In this document: positions 45,932 through 58,558 of the stretch, piece after piece
How the letters are laid out: every line of letters starts with the position of its first letter
Position numbering within the stretch: the first letter of the stretch is position 1
DNA from: Trametes villosa
Taxonomy: Eukaryota > Basidiomycota > Agaricomycetes > Polyporales > Polyporaceae
NCBI GenBank assembly: GCA_002964805.2
Contig: PUDQ02000001.1
Coordinates: 4,240,001-4,304,000, forward strand
Direction of reading: 5' to 3'
Length of the DNA stretch: 64,000 nt
Program-made: the position numbers and the translations under genes
The notes under the pieces: generated by a model
What the model was told of the DNA's origin: nothing
Databases searched by the model: none
What the model saw: the letters and a program-made list of their open reading frames with translations, nothing else

Positions 45932-48900
45932 CTAGTGCCGACGTGCGAGGAGGGAGCCCGCGGCGGGCTCGAAGCCGGCCGGGACGCTCAGTGGGTCGGC
46001 TTTTGGGGCACCGACGTTCACGAGGGGTTGTGCGGGGCGCTGGCCAGGTTGCCGGCGAGTGCCTGCGCGCTGCAGGCCGCCGGCGGGAGCTCCGGCAGTA
46101 ATGCCGGGAGCTGCGGTGGTCGAGAGAACGTTGCGCTCCTGGTAGAGCACGTACGACTGCATGAACATAACATTTGATTAGCTTCTACGTTCGCAGGAGA
46201 GATACAATGAACACGCACGCGAGCGAGCAGGATTTTCTCCAGCCAGTTCTTGCCCTCGCTCTCTCCGCAGGAGAAAACGTGCACGTAGTCGGCCGTGTTC
46301 TCGAAGAACGAGAGGCTGTCGGTCGACTTCACGGAGAACACGTACGGCTTCGGCGCCTTGTGCACGCGCGTCACGTAGTACGCGTCGAAGTTGTTCAGCG
46401 AGCACAGGAACGTCGCGTCCTTGCCCTACAACAGCCCGCCCAGTCAGCAACCTCTCTCGCAGTGACAAGGAGAAGGAAGACATACAGTGTCGCGCTTGGA
46501 GAGCCACAGGCTGTGTTCCCGGAGCTCCATCCAGCGCTTCTGCCACTTGCCGCGCTTGTACTCGAACTGCACGTACCCGCTGCACTTCGGTGACGCGGAC
46601 GGCATCGCCTTCGGGTTCAGCAGCGGCGCGAGCAGCGTCTTCTTGATCACGAGGAAGTTCACCGTCTTGTCCGTGTTCCACGACCCGCACACGTCGCTCA
46701 GCAGCTCGAAGCTCCGGATCGGGCGCTCTGCAAAATCCCCACGTCAGTAACCGTCCCAACACCAAGACTAAGCACGCATAGAAAGGAGGGAGACTGACCC
46801 ATGCCGAAGTCCTGCGAGACCTCCCAGAGCATCCACCCGCCGCTTCCCGCGCCCTGCTCGAGCGCCCCCTGCGCGTCGACCATCGCGAGCACGTCGCCCG
46901 CGCCCGTCCCCGAGCCGATCTCGACCTGCACGAAGCGCTGCATGTTCCCGATGAACACCCGCTGCTGCCACATCATCTGCCCCGCCGCCTTCCCCGGCTG
47001 CGAGAACGTCGACGGCGGCGTCGCGCCCGCACTCGCGCTCGTCCCCGCGCGCGCGCGCGACCCGGCGGAGATGCTCTCCGGCTCGGGGCGCTTCTCGACG
47101 CTCGGCCGGCGCGAGGAGCTGGACTTTGCAGAGCGCATTGAGCGGGCGCGGTCGAGCCCTGCTGACGGGACTGGCACAGGCGCTGGGGGCGCGGTCGCGA
47201 GGAACGCAGGAGGCTCTTCCGGTCGGTGCCGGCTCGTCGTCGTCGCCCTCCGGTGGAGTGGCTGCTCAGACTGCGAGGTACGTTCAGAGTGCGGCATAGG
47301 CGGCATAGACAGGAGCGCGTCGGGGTCCGCCGCGCGCGGGCGGTGGAAGGAACGCATCGGGCGGAGACCGCGCGACGCTTCAGGCGCCGGAGGGCGCGAA
47401 GCTCCCCTAGACACGCTGGTGTACGTATGGGGATCGACAGTGTTTGTCCGGCCACGGATCGACGGGCCCGCCGAAGCAGAGCCGGTCGCGTGCGGCGCGT
47501 CCAGCGAGGGACGCTTCGACTGCGCGGGCATGGGGGACACCGGTGTGGGCGGGACTGGCGGGGCGGCCGTGCTCGACGCGCCCTGCAAACCCAGCAACTT
47601 CTTGGTCAGGTCCCCGACGGAGAACGGGCTGCCCATCGTGCTCGGCAGCGTCTTCGTGCGCGGGCGCGCAGTTGGCCTCGGGGGCGAGCTCCCCGTCGCC
47701 TGCGCAGGGTGATGCGCAGGCGCAGGGAACGCCGTGTCCATCGCCGATGACGGCTGCCTATGGTGCTCCAGCTCCCGCTGCTGCTGCTGTTGCTGCTGCT
47801 GAGTGAGCAGCGCCTGCTGAGCCCGCTGCGCGCGCCGCTCCTGCCGCTTCTGGTCGAGCTCGTCCCTGACCTGCCGGCGGATCGTGCGCTGCGCCTTGAG
47901 CGCAGTCGGGATCTGCCGCGCGAGCGGCACGTCGTCGTCCAGAGACGCCGTCGGCGACGTCGACACCAGCGCAGGCGCGGGCGCGGGCATGCCGGGGCGC
48001 GTCGTGTCGTGGCGCTCGCGGACGCGTGGCCGGGGGGACGCCTCGCCATAATCGCTCTCGGACTCCTCCTCGTCCTCGGACGTCTCCGAGTCCGTCACCG
48101 CGGCGCGCGCGGAGATGGGCAGGCGCGCGGGGCGGCGCTTCCGCCCGTCGTCGTCGTCGTCCCCGTCTTCGTCCCCGCCCGCGCCCGCGCTGCCTCGGCG
48201 AAAGCCGCTGCTTGCGTAGCCGTTGCCGTTGCCGTTCGCCGAGCTGCGGCTGGTGTACGCGCGGCTCTGGCTCGAGGTCGAGCCGCCGCTTGGACGGCCG
48301 CTGCGCCGGGAGCCGTGGTCGCCCTCGGGCGCGTCCGCGAGGCTGCCGTCGTCGCTGAACACGGAGCCGTCGCCGTAGACGGAGCCTTCGTACGCGGAGC
48401 GCATCGAGAGGCTGAAGCGTTCGGTGAGGTCTTCTGCAAGGTCCTCGAGATCACTCAGCACCTCGCTCATGCTCCCGCCCGAACCCGACCCGCCCGAGCC
48501 ACCGGACACGGCGCTCGCTCGGTGTGTGGAAGGCCACGGGATCCCGTAGCCAAACACCGGGCGGTAGGCCGGTGGCGACCCGAGCGGGTCTGCGAACGGG
48601 CCGACGTCGTACGAGTACCCGTACTGGTATTCGTAGTCGTCATCGCCGAAGTCGTACTCGGACGAGACGGTCGAGGACGAGGACGAGCGGGAGAGCGCGA
48701 TGCACGGAGAGCGCACGGGGCTGCTCTCCGCGGACGGCTCCGAGCTCGAGCTCGGAAGCTCGGGCGGAGACATCGGTGATAGCGGCACGCTCAGAAACGG
48801 ATGCGCGTCCGTCGCCTCGTTGCTCCACTTCGAGCCCGCAGAGGCGTCCGAAGCACGCTGCACATGGGGCTCGCCATGCTGCTCGTCGCTCCCCTCCGAC

Positions 48901-51151
48901 TGCGCGCGTGCCTGCGTGAGGTTCCTGATCGTCCCCGCGGACGAGCCGGGCTCGAAGTCCCCGGAGGGGAAGAGCGCGGACGGTGTGAGCGGGACCGTGA
49001 GGCCCGTGGGCGCCGCGGAGCTGAGCGTCGAGAGCGCTTCGGAGTAGTCGTACTCCAGGGACGCGAGGAGGTCGTTGGTGAGGAACTGGGTATGGCGCTG
49101 GTGCGTGAACACGGAGGGGTATGAGGAGGGCCCAGAGTGGTCGGTATCGATATGTACATGTGGATGCGGGGGTGTCGTCGGAAGGTTTGAGGGGGGCGAG
49201 AGTGATGGGCCTGGCTGCGTGTGGGAGTCGATGCTCGATTGGGAGCGCAAATGAGGATCCAAGGACTCCCATGAGGTCGACCTGGGCGAGGACGGACATA
49301 ATGACGGCAGCGTGCTCGTTGAAGTCGCCGAAGTCTGAGACGCCGAGCGCAAATGCCAAGCGAAAGTCGGCGACTTTGGTGGCGGCGTCGGCGGCTTGTC
49401 CAGGTCCTCCTCAAAGCCCCCGCGATACTCCTCTGGCGAAATCGACAAGAAGGATGTGCCCATGCCGATATCATCCCGGTCGCGCGGTGGCTGCGGGATG
49501 GGAGTCGGCGTCGAGCGCGCGCTAGAAGGCTCCTTCTCCTCGGGCTCGAGCGGCGGCATAGCGCCGTCCTCCGCGCTTTCGCCGTCCAGGAACATTCGTG
49601 AGTCCCTGATCATGCTCAACGTGGGACGGCGGCTGTGTCCGCGGCGCCGAGCGATCGGGGATCCCGTAAAACCCCATGTTGGCGACGGAGGTTCGGACGG
49701 GCCTGACGGCGCGGAGTCTTCCCATGGTTCGAGCGGTAGGTGAGCGCCCGGGCGGCCTCTTCGCACCTGAATAATGCGCATCACTACGGTCAGCATCGGG
49801 TTGCCCTCGCGATGGAACGCGTCGCAGCGGAGAGAACGGGGCATCACCTTTGGAACGAGAATACTCGTACGCGTGAGCGTGTTCAAAGAGGGCAACGAGG
49901 GCCGCGGGGCAAACGCGGGGCGCGTGTACGCAGGGCGTACCTGAGTCGGCCCCGACGATTTAGGCCGCCGCAGTAGCGGTTTCGTCGGTTCTATGGGGGT
50001 AGGTGGGGGAGTCGATGGGAGGGCGGACAACCCCTGGAAGGACGAGAACGAAGACGCGTGCCGCAAGGAGCGAGAGCCCGCTTCAGGAAGTGCAGTGGAC
50101 TGGGCCAACGGTGAACGCGGCGGCGCAGGAGATACCTGTAGACCATCGCCGAAGACATCGAAGACGGTATGCACAGGAGAGGTCGCGCGGGAGCCGCGTA
50201 TAGAGGGTGCCGGAGAGCGGTTCGCGAACGGATCCTCGTCGAGCAGGTCGGGGGGAGGAGAGTTACGCGAAGGGGTGACAGGCACGATAGAAGAGAGCGA
50301 GGGCCGAGGAGAGGCTGCGCCAGAGTAGAAGGACAGCCAGTCTGGGGAACACTCTACGGAGGACAGGTCTCTAGACGACGTGACGGTGTGCGAGCGTGCC
50401 CTGGGTGGCGGAGTCGCGAGAGCCGAGGCAGAAGTGGACGCCTGAGGCAAGAATGACGGCACGAGAATGGCCTGAAGAGAGCGACGCTTCTTGGGCATGT
50501 TCGGGAGCGAGGGAGGGGGAGCGGGGGAAGAGGTACGCGAGGGGGAGAGATTGGCGGAGGGGGAGCGCGGGGCTAGTGTCGGGGAGGGGAGGGGCGACTG
50601 AAAAGGCGGAGCGTGTGAGCACAGGGACGCGTTGGTTCGCGTAACGACGGGCGGAACGCGTGTAGATGCAAACGAGGCGCGCGCAGTGGGTATGTGCGGC
50701 CGGACGAAGGGCCAGAAGACATGGCCCGCGTCTGCCGTGCAGACTCGTGTGTTGCACGAGGGGGCAACAGGCGCGTTGTGATGGCGCGTGCGGGGGGGCC
50801 GGGGATGAAGGCACTCACCAGGGGTTTATAGCCATCCAGGACAAGGTCTGGAGGGGGAGGAATGAATCCGAAGTGGTCCCAGAGGATCGCGTGCGCGCCG
50901 GAGTCGTCGCAGGAAGCGGGTGCACACGAGCTTAGAAATTCTGGTGCTGAATCAAAATCAGAGAGAGTGCTGTCAGCAAGGGTGCTGCTGATGCCTGAAG
51001 AGGCAAGGATTTTCGAATGAATGGCGCGCTGGGCGGAGTGGGGATTGAGAGGGCGCAGTGCGCGGGCGAGCCGGGGAGGAGGGGGCGAGGAAATGGGACG
51101 GGGAGAAGGAGAATTGGGATCGGGCGGGGGGAATAGGATGCGGAGATCCAT
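45932..51151 (-). CDS. Large RA-PH domain protein (RIAM/lamellipodin/Grb7-like layout)
   Basis: Proteins with a Ras-association domain directly followed by a PH domain link small GTPases and phosphoinositides to actin or polarity. The likely start at 51151 (MDLRILFPPPDPNS) gives an exon ending LVLDGYKPL. An intron of about 245 bases joins in phase to SPLPSPTLAP and then MPKKRRSLQAILVPSFLPQ. If that first exon is wrong, the start is 50498. More than 1,100 residues of Ser/Pro-rich disordered sequence follow, with an eight-Gln run (about 47790) and acidic patches. The RA domain is QQRVFIGNMQRFVQVEIGSG then ERPIRSFELLSDVCGSWNTD and KTVNFLVIKKT. The PH domain is GYVQFEYKRGKWQKRWMELR, YVFSVKSTDSLSFFENTADY and SEGKNWLEKILLARSYVLYQ. 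The stop is at 45932-45934. Confidence 0.85.
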
Positions 51152-54100
51152 GGTGGTCCAGACGGTCCCTGGCGTGGCTGAGACGCTAGCGTGTGCACAA
51201 GGGAGGATGGGCGTCGACGGTCGGGCTGGCCGAGGGCCGATGGTGAGTGGGGCAGCTGCAAGGGCGGGGGTCCTGCTGGCAGATTCGCGCAGAGATTGGG
51301 ATTGGTTCGTGATCGATGTCCTCCTCATCCCATCTCCCCTCTATAGCTCCACCGACGGCCCTCGATCAGGCAGGTCGCTCTCACACCCCCGCTTCCCCCT
51401 CCTCGCCCCGCCCGCCGTCAGCGACGCCAGCGCCCACAACCGCCCGCGCGCCGTCGCTGTCGTCCCGTCCACGCCCTCTGTCCATCGCCGCGTCCCCGCG
51501 CAGCCCAGCGCGCGCCCATCAGCCGTCCTTCCCACCCCCGCCATCCTTCTCCAGCCCTGGACGCCGGCCAGAAACGTCATTCGCCCCCCAGATTTTATCG
51601 GGCTTTTTTTTCCTTCTCCCATCCCCCGGGCCCGAGAGTCCAGGCCGCCGCCGTTCTGCGCGAGTCGCCGCGCCTGATCTGTTCTCCCGCCAGCGCGCCC
51701 TGTGCTTGGGCAGACCGCCTCTGACGCACGCCCGAGTCACATCTTCGCGCCCTCATTGGTGCGCCGCGCCCGGCGACGGCGCGACACACCGGCCTGCTCA
51801 ACTTGCACGCGCCACGCGACGCGCTCGACGCGACCCACAAGCAGCCCGCCGCCGACTCGCCGTCCAACGTCCGTCGCAACCTGGTCGCGACGACGTCAAC
51901 ACCATCTCTGCTCGTGAATACGCGAGCTTACAGTGACCTCATGTATATGTCACCGCCGATCGACCTGCGCGGCCGATTATTCAAGGAAGGGATGAAACGC
52001 TGGCGCTGAACAGCTGCTGCACACGACCGCCCGACGGCCCCCCGCTTGGCATGCGATTGCCCGCGCCGCCGGCGGACTTACAGCCAGAACACTTGTGCAC
52101 ACGCATGCCTATCTGTCGTTCGTCTTCCTGAGGTTCCTGGGGGCTGGCAAGACACTTCAAGTCTGTACCTTGCGTGTGCGCGCGGGGCATTGGGTGCCAC
52201 CGATTCATCAGGTACGGCCGAGCTCACAGGGGCCGCACGAAAGCCTCCTGGCACCTACTTATCGGCGATTTCACGGCAAGTCATTCGTATAGACCTCTGG
52301 ACGTTGACCGTTGACGTAGCTAACGACAAATTCATCAGGATCAGTACGTGGTCTCAGTCGAATTCCGCAACTCCGCCCGCTGCATTTAGCTGCGTGTCGA
52401 CTGTCAGCCTTCCCGAGCACGCAAGTGCTCACCTCCGGCCACGGACCGCTCGTGCATTTGCGAGGAGGGAAGTCGGATTTACCATATACCAACGTGCGTC
52501 TGCGTTTTGCATCCGTTTTCGAAGCCTCCCCGAAATACGAATTGCTCTTGAAGCCAGCAAGTACTCGCAAACCTGCGCCCGCCGCGGAAACGACGCCTGA
52601 CGTGCGCCGAAATTTGGAAGCCAGCTGAGTCCCAACGCTAACCTTACCTACTCATCCCCGCAAACCAACTGCAGCTGACGTCCGGCGGCATGAAAACCTA
52701 CCCACAGCCCGCGCATCAGGTTACGTACCGCGCTGCCACGGATGCCAAGTTCTGAGACAGCGCGACAGAACTTGTGCGCCGTCCGGGCGGGCGGTACGTA
52801 CGAAAGATGCCGGTGAGCCAACGGTTGGGTAATAGACGGCGGGGCGTGCTGGCGCGGATGCGGACCTCAGGTGCAGCCTCCCCGGAGGCAGGTGACTGGC
52901 TCTCCGTGGGGTAGACGCAGGTGTTGGAAGACGTGCCGCGCCCCAACGCCCAGCCCGAGGCAATCCCCATCCCGTCCGGACCGTCACGGGTGCGACAGCG
53001 GACGAAGAGCAGCCCGGTGTGGGGTAAGTGCGGCGATAGCGGTGCGCGGGAGCGCTGCGAAGAAGCTTCGCAGGTCTCCCGAAAGCTCTGCGCTCACTTG
53101 GGCACTGCGTGCATGGACGCCGTAAGCTTGACCCCCAAGGTGCGAAGGTTCAGCCTATGGGATACGAGCTAGAAAATAGCGTACATGCTGCGTGCCCGAG
53201 GGGCATATCCAATGGATGCGACTGTACGTTTCCACAGATAAACATACTGGCGTGCGAAGCGGACACGGACTTACCGCGAGCAGGCGCTCTAACGGAGCAG
53301 AAGACACAAGAAGCTTTTCCGCGTAATGCAGAACACCACGAGGCTGGGTTCTTTGGTCCCCGTTCATTATGCGTTATGCGTTTGCATCGTGGACGGAGCG
53401 TGCACCCCGCGCCCCCTTCTCTCCGCGCGCCGACTCCGGACGCTCGGAGGGAGCGCGTCATATGCGGCCGTGGTTCACGGCCAGGCCAGAGCTCAGAATG
53501 AAAGAGAAGGATCGATAGGTATGGCGATGTAAGTGGACCTCCTCTGTATGAAGGAAGCCGGACTATCAGATGAAAATATGTGCGGCCGCAGATCCTGGAT
53601 GCAAGTTGCTTGCAAATTTGAGCGGACGGACTTGGACGGGCTCCCGCTGTGTGCCTTCTAGTCGATTGACCAGAGCCCAGGCGCCGCCGATCCATCATAG
53701 TGGCTGCTGAGGCTTCGATGGAGAAATAGTGAAGATGAAGCGGACGTATTTTCCGGAGGATAGTAGGGGGCAGTCGTTGAGTACCCCAGAAGAGTGCGGG
53801 GGGCTTCCGTCGCAGAGCCGTATCAGTGGCTGAGGCACTTCGGCGTTTGGTGATTCGGGGTTTGCGAGTGGTTGGAAGAGTCGTTAGCATTCCGTAGAGC
53901 AAAGCGGGATGCGGGGATCTACTTAGATAAACCACACTACCGAGTCCCGGCTTCGAGCGCGATCAATTGAAAGCTATTGTAGCGGAAACTGGACAGCATT
54001 CGGAGACGAGGACTTCAGGTTGAGGTTGACCTCCGCATATCAGTATCATCGCGATCTGCGCGACGCAAATTCCGGATATCCGTCTCCTCAAAGGTGAGCA

Positions 54101-54606
54101 AGCAAAGCGCAAAGTCTCTGAGGAGGGGTCAACACGCCTGTAGCACAAATCGTTACGCGGCGTATGCACAAAAGTACCATCGCTGCGACCTGACACCATG
54201 GCCCCCACAGATACTGGACATATGCCGACATCTGATGAAGCCCAAAGACGGACAGAGTTGAAAATTTGCGTCCCGTGTCATACTCACCGCGATACTAGTA
54301 GCTGAGGACGTTGCAAAAGTTGCTGCCGCCACGACGGCGCGGACGCGTGTCGAAATGAAACGCGATCACGGGACGATGGGACATCGGGCGCCTGATGCAA
54401 CGGGACCACGACGCGCGCCCCCGAAAAAGCCGGAAACTGCTTGTGTACCACCACAACCTCAATGCACTCTCGTTTCGCCTCCTCCCGAATAGCTGACACC
54501 CTCATCGGCGTGAAACATTTGGCCCGGAAAGCAGACTACTCGGAATGTATAGACGCAACGATCACATACGGAACGGCACAGTAACAGCTTCGGCGGCGCC
54601 GGTCCA
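51152..54606. other. 3.5 kb without a recognisable gene
   Basis: The first about 800 bases are very C-rich on the plus strand and give a long open frame (51316-51936) of Pro/Ser/Arg that looks compositional; it is probably the promoter and 5' UTR of the RA-PH gene. From 52.0 to 54.6 kb open stretches exist on both strands, the longest about 260 codons on the minus strand (53150-53935), but none has a known domain. No tRNA or repeat was found here. Confidence 0.4.
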
Positions 54607-55289
54607 AACTCGAATCGAACCTCCCGCCAAAGTGCTGACCACGCCCGGCCTCTGCCGCCGGATGTCAGCCTCTCCAGCCGCCGCCTGGCACGCAGCCTCT
54701 GTATCCTGCTGCCCTGGGCCTCATCGTATCTTGTTCTTCAACCACGATCACCCCTCCCAGGACTAGCACCCTCCTTCCCTGGTCTGCCCACTGCACTCGA
54801 TGTCGTCTGAGGTGACTCTGCCTCCGACACCACCCATCTGCTCTGGCGTATCCTTGATGGCTGCTCTCTATGCAGACTGCAGGGTTGCTAATTCTGTCAT
54901 CCTTGTCTGGGTTCCAACGGCTCAATGGCCCGCCCGCTCAAGGCTCCCTTCGTCGGCTAGGCCAAGCACGCTGGGGAAGGATTTGTTCACCGCGTTCATT
55001 CGGAGAGTTCTTCAGGTGTGCCCCGAAGGCTCCTCTGCTGCGAGCTTCTACTCATCATGTATACTAGTGATCTCCTCCAAAACCGAGCCAGTCGCCGCTC
55101 AAGAGCACAAGATCGTGCTGCAACGTCTTCTAATGTTCCTGCGACGGTCTTCCAGCAGCACAGCTCCGAGTCTCAAGCATCCCTGGTTCACCATCTCTCT
55201 GGCGGCTTCCTTCGCCTTGCCTCATCTCTCTTTCCTCTCTCCATTCACTTCGTCAGCCCGCCCTCGAGGCCGTCTGTCTCGCGCTTGTC

Positions 55290-57100
55290 ACCATTGCCTC
55301 CTTCCCGCTCTAGCGGTGCCTTCTGTACGACTTATATGCGGCAGACACTGGCGACCCCTCCTCCGGCGCATCGACTCAGGCCCATACTCGACGTCTTTTT
55401 TTCTTGTCTTCTTTTCGGCCTGTCTTCTTTCGCTTCGTCAACCGCCCCCTGGCACTGTCAGCTCTACGGCTTGCGCTCGTCGTCCTTGCCTCCTTCCCGC
55501 TCAACGAGGCATTCCTCACCTTGTCCATGCGGCAGGCAACGACGGCCCCTCCTCCGGCGCGCCCCAGCAGACCGATATCCGACGTCTCCTCGCCTGCGAC
55601 TTTTTCGACAGTCTTTTCTCTCAAAAAACCCCAAACCCTGACAACATCAGAAAATCACCATAACCTCGAACAACACTAGATAACGACCGGAAACCAAGAC
55701 ATTCTCCTTATACTATTTCCCACCTAATATGTATGATATCCACCGAAGTAGTCCACTGTACCATCCGCGGCGCAACCCGTGGAACCCACTTTGTGAGTCG
55801 CTTCTTTCCTGTGCTACACCGAGGTCTGATAGCTTTCGTTCAGCGTTCGCGACGGTCCCTCCGGCTCGCCATGCAGCTCGACCCTCGCGACTGGATCCAT
55901 CAGGCGGCTTCTTCGACTCGGTCAAGTACGTCGGCGGAGGCTCGTCCTGAGTACCAGATGGTTGGAGGCGGGACATAGGTACGCCTATCCCTTCTGTTGG
56001 TATTCATGCCATAACCGGCCGCATATAGCCTTCGACCGAGTTCATGAACATGTCGGCACCTCGCCAAGCCCGGTGTCGCATCCCCGTTCATCCACAGCAA
56101 GCGACTCTTACTCGGGAGCACAACCTGTCCTGCGTATGCAGGGCAGCTCCTCGAGTGTCGACAAGTGCCGCTTCGCTAGCTTCAGTTTTCTGTACACTCC
56201 AACGTCTTCCCCTGCGCAAGGACTACTACTAGTCTTCGCCAACGCCCACCCGCACATCGTCCACAACCACAGCGCTCGCCGCCGTTCTCTCCTTTCCGCT
56301 TCGGTGGTCCTCTTCCCCACCTCTTCCACGCGGCAGACAACGTCGGCCCCCCCTCCAGCGCTCCGGCTACCCCTCGTCGACACCTCGTCAAGCTCGGTGT
56401 CATGCTCCCGCTCATCCCCGGTCAGCGGAAGCGGCTTTTACTCGGGAGCCCAACTAGTCCTGCGTATCGCAGGGCTGCTCATCGCGTGTCAACAACTGCC
56501 GCTTTGCTAGCCACAGTACTGTCCACTCCGGCCACCGCGCTCGCCGATCTCCTCTCCTCTCCGCTCTGGTAGTCCTCTCTCCACTTCCTACCTCTTCCAT
56601 GCGGCAGACACGGTCGGCCCCTCCTCCGGCGCATACGCACCCTCATGTCGGCACCCCACCAAGCTTCAGTGCCACCCCTCGCTCATCCACGGCGAGCCGA
56701 AGCTGCTCCCACTCCGGAGCCCAACCAGCCCTGTGTATTGACACTACCCGGGGACGCTCTTCGAGTCTCAACAATTGCCGCTTCGCCAGCCGTATCTTTC
56801 TCATAGTACACCCTGACGTCTACTCATCCCGACGTCCATTCCGGCAACCACGCGTCGCCCACAGCCACCGCTCTCGCCGGCCTTGTCTCCTCTCCGCTCT
56901 GGTGCCCCTCTCACCTCACCACCTCTTCCATGCGGCAGGCATGGCTGGCCCCTCCCCCAGCGCACCGACCGCTCCACGATGGTCCCCCATCCCGGTCGTC
57001 GTCACGTCTCTGCTCTCGTCTTCTTCCAACGTCGCCGGGGTCCCTTTGGCTGCCCCGCTCGGCCCCAGCCGCCTCTTTTTCCTTTCCGGATCGGCTGCGT
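55290..57100 (+). repeat. Degenerate tandem units inside copy C
   Basis: Imperfect units begin near 55295, 55485, 56287, 56551 and 56883. One unit of copy A appears to have been lost by fusion of two adjacent units near 56883, as expected for unequal exchange between tandem repeats. Confidence 0.65.
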
Positions 57101-57886
57101 TCCGCGACTCCTGTCGGGCGGCGACAGGGTTCGTGTGCCCTTGTTCTTCGAGAATGCCGCCAGTCTGTCCCGGGTTTTCCCAAACCTTGTCGACGTCGCG
57201 CACCTCAGCAAGGAGACCACGATGCCTCGGCAAGGCCCCGGGCCTTGTTCATCCCCGCCCACTCACTCTCCCCCATCTCACCAATGCTCGACACGCTCTC
57301 GCTGGCGTAACCGGATTCAATCGCTCCACCCGGTTGCCCAGTTGGCGCGTGCTCACACGTTGATACGAACTCCCTCGCCAACTCAAGCCCGACTCCCCGG
57401 TCGTCTTCGCTGGATCCGGCATCCACTCGACGGCTCTCGGGCATCCACGGCATTTAAGTACCACTGGTACCCAGGCGGTTTTGGCGAGCGCTTGTTTAAG
57501 AAGTATCCCTGACGGGGATGCTTCGGACGGTTTCTCGTCCGCAATCTTCTTTGATGTTTCTGTCTCCCAACATCGGTACGTGCTCTACCCTGGCTCGCTT
57601 TGACGCGTCTCACCTTTCTTTGAAGTCATCACTGCGCGGCTTATAGCGTGCCATCACGGCCTGTCCTCTTCAATGAAGTAGTCGCCTTGCGTGTACGAGG
57701 CACACCCCCGCCGACTTGTTCATCAAGCGAACATCGAGCATTCATGTTCGCTCCCCGCATTCCCTTCCGACGTACACAAGATCGTCCGGAATAGCACCCC
57801 TTGCTCATCTCGCGCCATGTGAGTTTTCTTCGCATCTTCCTTCGCATCGCAATCCTGACACTTTCTAGCCTAGAGTTTGGCATCAT

Positions 57887-58558
57887 ATGCGCGCATGCAT
57901 ATCGGTGTCAATGCTCGGATGGCGCCCCGCCGTCCCTTCAGGTGTGCCAAGATCTCTCGGACAGCCCCCTGTTCCTCCCTGGCGTCAGCCTCGAACTCGG
58001 CGCGGCACAATCGCGAGTGCTGTGACGAGGGAGAGCTCGTCGACGCCCCTCCCCGTCTTCTCTAGTCAAGGCAGAAGACGCGAGCTTGAGCTCATCTCAA
58101 TCTCTGTTTCGCTCGTTTTGCGTCTTGTAAGTCCTCACACCCTTCTCCTCCGTCGCACGACACTCATCTCTGTCAGTCCGGCTCTCGACACCTATGTATG
58201 CATGCATATGGTTGTCGGAGCCCCAACGACGCCCGCCCCCGGCACCAGGTGAGTACGCGGTGCTTCGAGTGGATTCACCAAGTTGCTAATGCATGCCTTG
58301 CAGACTTCCACTTGGTTCGGCATGATTGCAAACATGCCGCACCAAGAGAAAGCCCAGTGCCCCCCGCGCCCTCTTCCTGTGCAGAGGAGGTCGCGGGGGC
58401 CCCATATATGCGGCATACCTGGCCGGCGGTGTTCGACCCGCCGGCAAGGAGAGCTGCAGTTCGTAAGAACCCAGTGCAGGTACGCTTCCTTACACTCACA
58501 CGTTGGTATTGCATACTCACTCGACCACACCTCTAGGTATAGCCTGCACACGTATTGA
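57887..58558 (+). CDS. Candidate spliced gene of the repeat family, 3' exons (copy C)
   Basis: Four coding segments join in phase through three GT-AG introns: 57887-58126 (MRACISVSMLGWRPAVPSGV onward, 80 codons), 58177-58248 (SGSRHLCMHAYGCRSPNDAR, 24 codons), 58304-58479 (TSTWFGMIANMPHQEKAQCP onward, 58 codons plus 2 bases) and 58537-58558, ending at TGA. A further upstream exon can be read in phase back to about 57680 (SLPAFPSDVHKIVRNSTPC). The protein of about 169 residues is basic and rich in Arg, Pro and Ser and matches no family I know. The same exons and splice sites exist in copies A and B, but there single-base differences or a stop break the frame. It may be a real multicopy gene, a captured host fragment, or chance openness in GC-rich DNA. 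Confidence 0.35.

Noticed and set aside
47760..48779. 339-codon plus-strand frame
   Set aside because: Antisense shadow of the Ser/Pro-rich part of the RA-PH gene; Arg/Ala/Val-only composition and no domain.
51316..51936. 206-codon plus-strand Pro/Ser/Arg frame
   Set aside because: C-rich promoter-type composition opposite the first exon of the RA-PH gene; no domain.
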